Below, one piece after another: positions 58,964 to 64,000 of a DNA stretch of 64,000 bases. The DNA is from Microvirga zambiensis WSM3693 (GTDB taxonomy: Bacteria; Pseudomonadota; Alphaproteobacteria; Rhizobiales; Beijerinckiaceae). The notes beneath the pieces are model-generated. The model saw only the letters and a program-made list of their open reading frames with translations, had not been told where the DNA came from and made no database searches. The position numbers and the translations under genes were made by a program. Position 1 is the first letter of the stretch; every line of letters starts with the position of its first letter. The DNA lies in assembly GCF_016735695.1 (NCBI RefSeq), contig NZ_JAERQD010000006.1, positions 62,001 to 126,000 on the forward strand. Reading direction: 5' to 3'.

Positions 58964-58984
58964 CGAAAACTACTCGTCTTTTCG
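58964..58984. promoter_or_regulatory. Candidate operator in the lrp / dehydrogenase divergent gap
   Basis: CGAAAA (58964-58969), nine bases, TTTTCG (58979-58984), with partial outer pairing. A 21-base interrupted palindrome in the shared promoter region of the Lrp gene and the dehydrogenase. It is a reasonable Lrp-type site; not a consensus match I can prove. Confidence 0.4.
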
Positions 58985-59048
58985 TCGGCTTGTCCATGGC
59001 GTTCTGCAAGGCTTTGCCTTCTTCTGAGGCAATACAGGGAGGTTTACC

Positions 59049-60182
59049 ATGCACTCGATCCTCGTCATCGGCGCCGGCAAGATCGGCTCCACCATCGTCG
59101 ACATGCTTCACGAGACCGGCGATTACCGGGTCACCGTCGCGGATTCCTCCGCCGAGGCGCTCGAAGCGGTCGCCAAGGATGGCGTGCGGACGGTCCAGCT
59201 CGACTTCTCCGACGCGGTCGCCCTGCAGAACGCCCTCAAAGGCCATTACGCCGTGCTCAGCGCCGCGCCCTATCACCTGACCGGCCATGTGGCGAAGGCC
59301 GCGCGGCTCACGGGTGTCAACTATTTCGACTTGACCGAGGACGTCGCCACGACCCGCATGGTGAAGGAGCTGGCCGACGGCTCCGAGACGGCCTTCATCC
59401 CGCAATGCGGCCTCGCGCCCGGCTTCATCTCCATCGTCGCCCACGACATCGCGCGCCGCTTCGACAAGCTCGACACGGTGCGCCTGCGCGTCGGCGCGCT
59501 GCCGCAATATCCGTCGAACGCGCTCTCCTACAACCTCACCTGGAGCACGGACGGCGTCATCAACGAATATATCGAGCGCTGCGAGGCGGTGGTCGACGGT
59601 ACCTTGCGCGAGGTGCCGGCCATGGAGGAACTTGAGGAATTCTCCCTCGACGGCACCCGCTACGAGGCCTTCAACACCTCCGGCGGCCTCGGCACGCTCT
59701 GCGAGACGCTTGAGGGCAAGGTGCGCAACCTGAACTACAAGACCATCCGCTATCCCGGCCATTGCGCCCTGATGCGGGTGCTGCTCAACGACCTGCAGCT
59801 GCGCAACCGCCGCGAGGTTCTGAAGGACATTCTGGAGAATGCCGTTCCCGCTACCATGCAGGACATGGTGATCGTCTTCGTGACCGTCACCGGCGAGCGC
59901 GGCGGCCGCTTCGTGCAGGAAACCTATGCCCGCAGTGTCTACGGCCAGAACGTGGCAGGCCAGCAGCGCACGGCGATCCAGGTCACCACCGCCGCCGGAA
60001 TCTGCGCCATGCTCGACCTCTTGGTCGCCGGCCAGCTGCCGAAGCATGGCTTCGTGCGCCAGGAGGAGATCGACCTCGACACCTTCCTCGCCAACCGCTT
60101 CGGCCGCGTCTATGCCGGCGAGCGCCTGGATTCGGGCCAAGAGCCGGCGGTGAAGAACATCCGCCTCGACGCGGTGGCGTGA
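59049..60182 (+). CDS. Saccharopine dehydrogenase-like / lysine 6-dehydrogenase
   Basis: 377 residues: NAD(P)-binding Rossmann fold with GAGKIGSTIVDML (8-20), then the saccharopine-dehydrogenase catalytic domain (CGLAPGFISIVAHD, NGxSYNLTWSTDGVINEYI-like segment, TSGGLGTL). The length is that of lysine 6-dehydrogenase or the bacterial Sdh-like group rather than a bifunctional LKR/SDH. Followed by an aldehyde dehydrogenase of the aminoadipate-semialdehyde type, it would give lysine to aminoadipate semialdehyde to aminoadipate. The ATG at 59049 has GGAGG about ten bases upstream (59038). Confidence 0.85.
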   Translation: MHSILVIGAGKIGSTIVDMLHETGDYRVTVADSSAEALEAVAKDGVRTVQLDFSDAVALQNALKGHYAVLSAAPYHLTGHVAKAARLTGVNYFDLTEDVATTRMVKELADGSETAFIPQCGLAPGFISIVAHDIARRFDKLDTVRLRVGALPQYPSNALSYNLTWSTDGVINEYIERCEAVVDGTLREVPAMEELEEFSLDGTRYEAFNTSGGLGTLCETLEGKVRNLNYKTIRYPGHCALMRVLLNDLQLRNRREVLKDILENAVPATMQDMVIVFVTVTGERGGRFVQETYARSVYGQNVAGQQRTAIQVTTAAGICAMLDLLVAGQLPKHGFVRQEEIDLDTFLANRFGRVYAGERLDSGQEPAVKNIRLDAVA

Positions 60183-60222
60183 GGAGCGGGCGAGCCATTC
60201 CCTGCCGCCACCCCAACCTCGA

Positions 60223-60311
60223 CGTCATGGCCGGCCTCGTGCCGGCCATCCCGATCGGAAAAGCGCGGCGTTTCACCTTTTCGAGATCACCGGCACGAGG
60301 CCGGTGATGAC
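60223..60311. repeat. Palindromic intergenic repeat between dehydrogenase genes
   Basis: Begins CGTCATGGCCGGCCTCGTGC and ends GAGGCCGGTGATGACA; the arms are related to copies A-C at 51.7-52.4 kb at their outer edges, with a different centre. It fills part of the 60183-60496 gap, in which I see no gene. Confidence 0.7.
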
Positions 60312-60496
60312 ATGCTGGGGGACCACCAAGCGCCCGGGTTCTTTACAAAGTCGCATGACCTCATTCGGGAAAAGCAGTTCCCAGGCTTCCGGGTCATGCA
60401 TTAAGACGGTGGCATGAAAGCCGCCGTCGTTTCGTTTCAACGACAAGCGAGGGTGGCGGGCTCTATGCCTCAAGCCCGCATTCAGGGAGATCCAAC

Positions 60497-62047
60497 ATGA
60501 CCGCGAGCCTGAAACCCGTATCCGCCGCGCCCGCCTCCGTTGCGGACGAGGCCCGCGCCATTCTGGCGCGCCTCGGCGTGCCGGAGAGCGCCTTTGCCGC
60601 CACAGGCCGCCCGGCCCGCTCGCCGATCACCGGCGAGGTGATCGCCCATGTGCGCGAGACGACGCCCGAGGAGGCCAAGGCCGCCATCGGCCGGGCCGAT
60701 GCCGCCTTCAAGGCCTGGCGCAAGGTTCCGGCGCCGAAGCGCGGCGAGTTCATTCGCCTCCTCGGCGAGGAGCTGCGTGCCGCCAAGGATGACCTCGGCC
60801 GTCTCGTCACCCTGGAGGCCGGCAAGATCGTTTCCGAGGGCCTCGGCGAGGTCCAGGAGATGATCGACATCTGCGATTTCGCGGTCGGCCTCTCGCGCCA
60901 GCTCTATGGTCTCACCATCGCCACCGAGCGCGCCGACCACCGCATGATGGAGACCTGGCATCCGGTCGGAATCTGCGGCGTGATCTCGGCCTTCAACTTC
61001 CCCGTCGCCGTCTGGTCCTGGAACGCGGCGCTTGCCCTCGTCTGCGGCGACAGCGTGGTGTGGAAGCCCTCCGAGAAGACCCTGCTCACAGCGCTTGCCA
61101 CCCACGCCATCGTGGAACGCGCCGCCAAGCGCTTCGGCGGCGTGCCGGAAGGCCTCTGCGAAGTGCTGCTCGGCGGCCGCGAGGTCGGCGAGATCCTGGT
61201 CGAGGACCACCGCGTTCCGGTTCTCTCCGCCACCGGCTCCACGGCGATGGGCCGTCAGGTCGGCCCGAAATTGGCCGAACGCTTCGCCCGCGCGATCCTG
61301 GAGCTCGGCGGCAACAACGCCGCCATCGTCGCGCCTTCCGCCGATCTCGATCTCGCGCTTCGCGGCATCGCCTTCGCGGCGATGGGCACGGCAGGCCAGC
61401 GCTGCACCACCCTGCGCCGTCTCTTCGTGCATGAGAGCGTCTACGATCAGCTCGTGCCGCGTCTCGTCAAGGTCTATGGCGGCGTGAAGATCGGTGATCC
61501 GCGCACTGATGGCACGCTCGTCGGCCCGCTGATCGACAAGGCCGCCTTCGACGGCATGGAGCGCGCCCTTGACGAGGCCCGCTCGGCCGGCGGCAAGGTG
61601 CATGGCGGCGGACGCTACACGGATGTGGCGAATGACGGCATCTATGCCCGCCCGGCGCTCGTCGAGATGCCGAGCCAGACCGGCCCGGTCACCCGCGAGA
61701 CCTTCGCGCCGATCCTCTACGTGATGCGCTATTCGGATTTCGACGAGGTGATCGCGCTGCACAACGCGGTCGGCGCCGGCCTCTCCTCCTCGATCTTCAC
61801 GCTCAACCTGCGCGAGGCCGAGGCTTTCGTGTCGGCGGCGGGCTCCGATTGCGGCATCGCCAACGTGAATATCGGCCCCTCGGGCGCCGAGATCGGCGGA
61901 GCCTTCGGCGGCGAGAAGGAGACGGGCGGCGGCCGTGAATCGGGCTCCGATGCCTGGAAGGCCTATATGCGCCGCGCCACCAACACGATCAATTACGGCA
62001 CGACGCTTCCACTCGCCCAGGGCGTGAAGTTCGACGTCGACGCCTGA
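60497..62047 (+). CDS. Aldehyde dehydrogenase, aminoadipate-semialdehyde type (ALDH7-like)
   Basis: 516 residues. Catalytic cysteine C303 in GQRCTTLRR (the GQRCTT form is characteristic of the ALDH7/antiquitin group), base E269 in LELGGNNA, NAD site FNFPVAVWSWNAALAL and GSTAMGR. It would oxidise alpha-aminoadipate semialdehyde (or its cyclic form piperideine-6-carboxylate) to aminoadipate, as AmaB does in Pseudomonas. This matches the upstream lysine-type dehydrogenase. A clean terminator follows. Confidence 0.93.
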   Translation: MTASLKPVSAAPASVADEARAILARLGVPESAFAATGRPARSPITGEVIAHVRETTPEEAKAAIGRADAAFKAWRKVPAPKRGEFIRLLGEELRAAKDDLGRLVTLEAGKIVSEGLGEVQEMIDICDFAVGLSRQLYGLTIATERADHRMMETWHPVGICGVISAFNFPVAVWSWNAALALVCGDSVVWKPSEKTLLTALATHAIVERAAKRFGGVPEGLCEVLLGGREVGEILVEDHRVPVLSATGSTAMGRQVGPKLAERFARAILELGGNNAAIVAPSADLDLALRGIAFAAMGTAGQRCTTLRRLFVHESVYDQLVPRLVKVYGGVKIGDPRTDGTLVGPLIDKAAFDGMERALDEARSAGGKVHGGGRYTDVANDGIYARPALVEMPSQTGPVTRETFAPILYVMRYSDFDEVIALHNAVGAGLSSSIFTLNLREAEAFVSAAGSDCGIANVNIGPSGAEIGGAFGGEKETGGGRESGSDAWKAYMRRATNTINYGTTLPLAQGVKFDVDA

Positions 62048-62064
62048 TCGTCGTAAACACTCAG

Positions 62065-62090
62065 CGGAGGGCAGCGATGCCCTCCGTTTT
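62065..62090 (+). terminator. Intrinsic terminator after the aldehyde dehydrogenase
   Basis: CGGAGGGC (62065-62072), six-base loop, GCCCTCCG (62079-62086), TTTT. The in-frame ATG at 62077 of the next gene lies in the loop, which argues that this ATG is not the true start. Confidence 0.85.
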
Positions 62091-62121
62091 GCTATCTATA
62101 CTCTCACATCGCGAGCCTTCC

Positions 62122-63801
62122 ATGACAGCGCCCTCCCGCACCGGCGGCCAGATTCTTGTCGATCAGCTGACACTCCACGGGGTCGATCACATCTTCTGCG
62201 TTCCGGGCGAGAGCTATCTCGCGGCTCTCGACGCGCTGCATGACGCGAATATCGCGATCACGGTCTGCCGCCAGGAAGGCGGCGCGGCGATGATGGCGGA
62301 GGCCTATGGCAAGCTCACCGGCCGCCCCGGCATCTGCTTCGTCACCCGCGGCCCCGGCGCGACCAACGCCTCGCCCGGCATCCACATCGCCAAACAGGAT
62401 TCGACGCCGATGATCCTGTTCGTCGGCCAGATCGAGCGCGGCATGCGCGAGCGCGAGGCTTTTCAGGAGCTCGACTACCGCGCCGCCTTCGGCCCGCTCG
62501 CCAAATGGGCGACGGAGGTGGACGATCCAGCGCGCTTTCCGGAGATCGTGTCGCGCGCCTTCCACGTGGCGACGTCCGGCCGTCCTGGCCCGGTCGTGAT
62601 CGCGCTGCCGGAGGACGTGCTCACCGAGATGGCCGCGGTCGCTGACGCGCCGCGCTATCAGGTGATCGAGACGCATCCGGGTCTCACGCAGATGGCGGAA
62701 TTGCAGAAGCTTCTGCACGGTGCAAAGAATCCGATCGCGCTCCTCGGCGGCAGCCGCTGGTCTGAACTCGCGGTGCAGCGCTTCGTCCGTTTTGCCGAGC
62801 GCTTCGAGCTGCCGGTCGCCTGCACCTTCCGCCGCCAGATGCTGTTTCCCGCCGATCACGCGTCTCACATCGGCGATCTTGGTCTCGGCGTGAATCCGAA
62901 GCTGCTGGCGCGCATCAAGGAAGCGGACCTTGTGCTCCTCGTCGGCGGACGTCTCTCCGAAGTGCCGAGCCAGGCCTATACGCTCCTCGACATTCCGGTA
63001 CCGCAACAGACAATGGTGCATGTCCATCCCGATCCGAGTGAACTCGGCCGGGTCTATGCGCCGCATCTTGCCATCAACGCTTCGCCGATCGCCTTCACGG
63101 CGGCGTTGGAGGCCGTGCACCCGCCGGCCTCGCTGCCCTGGAGCGAGGGCACGAAGACCGCGCATGCGGATTATCTCGCCTGGAGCGATCCGACAGCGAT
63201 CCGTCACGCCGGCGCCCTGCAGATGGGCGAGGTGATGACTTATCTTCGAAAGACGCTGCCCTCCGACACGATCTTCTGCAACGGCGCCGGCAACTTCGCT
63301 ACCTGGGTGCATCGCTTCTGGCCGTTCAAGCACTACGGCACGCAGCTCGCGCCGACCTCCGGCTCCATGGGCTACGGCGTGCCGGCGGGTGTCGGAGCCA
63401 TGCGCATCCGGCCCGACAGCCCGGTGGTGGTGTTCGCCGGCGACGGCGACTTCCTCATGAACGGGCAGGAATTCGCCACCGCCGTGCAATACGACCTGCC
63501 AATCCTGGTGATCCTGCTCGACAACGGCATGTACGGCACGATCCGCATGCACCAGGAGCGCGAGTATCCCGGCCGCGTCTCGGCGACGATGCTGAGGAAC
63601 CCCGACTTCGCAGCTTATGCCAATGCCTTCGGCGGCTATGGCGAGCGCGTGACGACGACGGAGGAATTCGCCCCGGCGCTGCAGCGGGCGCTCACATCGA
63701 GCAAGCCTGCAATTCTCCACTGCATCATCGACCCGGAAGCGATCACGCCGACGATGTCGCTGTCGCAGATCCGCGAGAAGGCGCTGGCGGGGAAGAAGTG
63801 A
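62122..63801 (+). CDS. Thiamine-diphosphate enzyme, acetolactate-synthase-like
   Basis: 559 residues with the three-domain ThDP fold. Catalytic glutamate E52 (CRQEGGAAMMAEAYG), GPGATN near the Pyr-domain end, and the ThDP motif GDGD at 440-443 to LLDNGMYG. It resembles the large subunit of acetolactate synthase but lacks a regulatory partner gene; related enzymes are benzoylformate decarboxylases, sulfoacetaldehyde acetyltransferases and glyoxylate carboligases, so the exact reaction is open. I use the ATG at 62122 because 62077 is within the terminator. Co-regulation with the lysine genes is not shown. Confidence 0.85.
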   Translation: MTAPSRTGGQILVDQLTLHGVDHIFCVPGESYLAALDALHDANIAITVCRQEGGAAMMAEAYGKLTGRPGICFVTRGPGATNASPGIHIAKQDSTPMILFVGQIERGMREREAFQELDYRAAFGPLAKWATEVDDPARFPEIVSRAFHVATSGRPGPVVIALPEDVLTEMAAVADAPRYQVIETHPGLTQMAELQKLLHGAKNPIALLGGSRWSELAVQRFVRFAERFELPVACTFRRQMLFPADHASHIGDLGLGVNPKLLARIKEADLVLLVGGRLSEVPSQAYTLLDIPVPQQTMVHVHPDPSELGRVYAPHLAINASPIAFTAALEAVHPPASLPWSEGTKTAHADYLAWSDPTAIRHAGALQMGEVMTYLRKTLPSDTIFCNGAGNFATWVHRFWPFKHYGTQLAPTSGSMGYGVPAGVGAMRIRPDSPVVVFAGDGDFLMNGQEFATAVQYDLPILVILLDNGMYGTIRMHQEREYPGRVSATMLRNPDFAAYANAFGGYGERVTTTEEFAPALQRALTSSKPAILHCIIDPEAITPTMSLSQIREKALAGKK

Positions 63802-63824
63802 TACTGCGCTGACGTGAGCGCGTC

Positions 63825-63860
63825 ATCCCGGACGAGCGAAGCGAGATCCGGGATCGTTTT
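63825..63860 (+). terminator. Hairpin after the ThDP enzyme
   Basis: ATCCCGGA (63825-63832) pairs with TCCGGGAT (63847-63854), then CGTTTTC. It may be the terminator or a small dispersed repeat used as one. Confidence 0.5.
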
Positions 63861-63877
63861 CAATAAAGCGCGGGAAA

Positions 63878-63987
63878 CCCTCTCCCCCCTTGTGGGGGAG
63901 AGTTGGAGAGGGGGGTATGAGCGCTAACCGATGAGGCTCCGGCGCCAGCACCCCCATCCCTAGCCCTCCCCCACAAGGAGGGAGGGG
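63878..63987. repeat. Inverted pair of GC-rich hairpin repeats at the window end
   Basis: Left arm (63878-63915) and right arm (63951-63987) are imperfect inverted copies, both with a CCTCC/CCACAAGG-type core, each able to fold alone; about 35 bases separate them. The layout is similar to the repeats around the DUF559 gene at 37.8 kb but without a gene between. Confidence 0.6.
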
Positions 63988-64000
63988 ACACCCGCGCTTC

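Noticed and set aside
60273..60473. 66-codon minus-strand frame between the dehydrogenase genes
   Set aside because: Its end (HVITGLVPVISKR) is the translation of a palindromic repeat; the rest has no recognised match, though a small gene cannot be fully excluded.
62077..62121. Upstream ATG at 62077 as start of the ThDP enzyme
   Set aside because: It lies in the loop of the preceding terminator, and the added 15 residues are not part of the fold.
62104..63720. 538-codon minus-strand frame opposite the ThDP enzyme
   Set aside because: Arg/His/Gly-rich shadow; the plus strand has ThDP motifs with correct spacing.

Overview
The window is a high-GC, densely coded bacterial chromosome segment. 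The gene content points to an alphaproteobacterium of the Hyphomicrobiales (Rhizobiales). The pointers are a BcsN-type cellulose gene, an alphaproteobacterial-style Che cluster with a hybrid CheA, many solute-binding-protein ABC operons, and intergenic palindromic repeats of the kind common in that order. Methylobacteriaceae-like genera such as Microvirga are a reasonable guess, but nothing here fixes the genus. I saw no rRNA, tRNA, CRISPR array, prophage or classical insertion sequence.

Layout: 0-1.5 kb holds a LysR regulator tail converging on a Bcr/CflA drug exporter. 1.8-11 kb is a cellulose operon (bcsN, bcsA with a C-terminal PilZ domain, bcsB, bcsZ, and a repeat protein in the bcsC position). 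11-22.3 kb, on the same strand, is a complete chemosensory cluster: CheW, CheR-TPR, CheW, MCP, CheA-REC, CheB, a REC-REC-histidine kinase and a REC-PAS-histidine kinase-REC. Its gene content resembles the Wsp and Che3 type 'alternative function' pathways rather than a flagellar one. 22.5-27.8 kb is a dppABCDF dipeptide importer. 27.8-35.1 kb mixes an AI-2E family membrane protein, a dienelactone-hydrolase-like protein, an M3 oligopeptidase, a newly noted 58-residue ORF, galM and a sugar lactonase. 35.2-36.4 kb is an amidase. 36.5-41.6 kb is a branched-chain amino acid (Liv-type) importer with a LivH-LivM fusion; between its binding protein and permease sits a DUF559 endonuclease-like gene bracketed by inverted repeats. 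41.7-43.2 kb encodes a [2Fe-2S] ferredoxin and a ferredoxin-NADP reductase. 43.4-47.2 kb is a large RTX-repeat secreted protein. 47.3-51.6 kb has an M20 amidohydrolase, two acetyltransferases, a small secreted protein and a histidine ammonia-lyase. 51.6-52.7 kb is a gene-free, repeat-filled stretch. 52.7-57.0 kb is ugpBAEC. 57.3-62.0 kb looks like a lysine/pipecolate catabolic group (FAD oxidase, Lrp regulator, saccharopine/lysine dehydrogenase, aminoadipate-semialdehyde dehydrogenase). 62.1-63.8 kb is a ThDP-dependent acetolactate-synthase-like enzyme, followed by more repeats to the end.

The most coherent story is the 1.8-22.3 kb block: thirteen same-strand genes, mostly overlapping or within a few bases of each other. 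It joins cellulose synthesis, with a c-di-GMP-binding PilZ domain on the synthase, to a chemosensory array that carries no flagellar genes and ends in two kinases without a DNA-binding or GGDEF output domain. The second item is the DUF559 gene, whose two flanking repeats differ by changes that keep a small stem paired. This suggests a small mobile or REP-associated unit sitting inside a transport operon.
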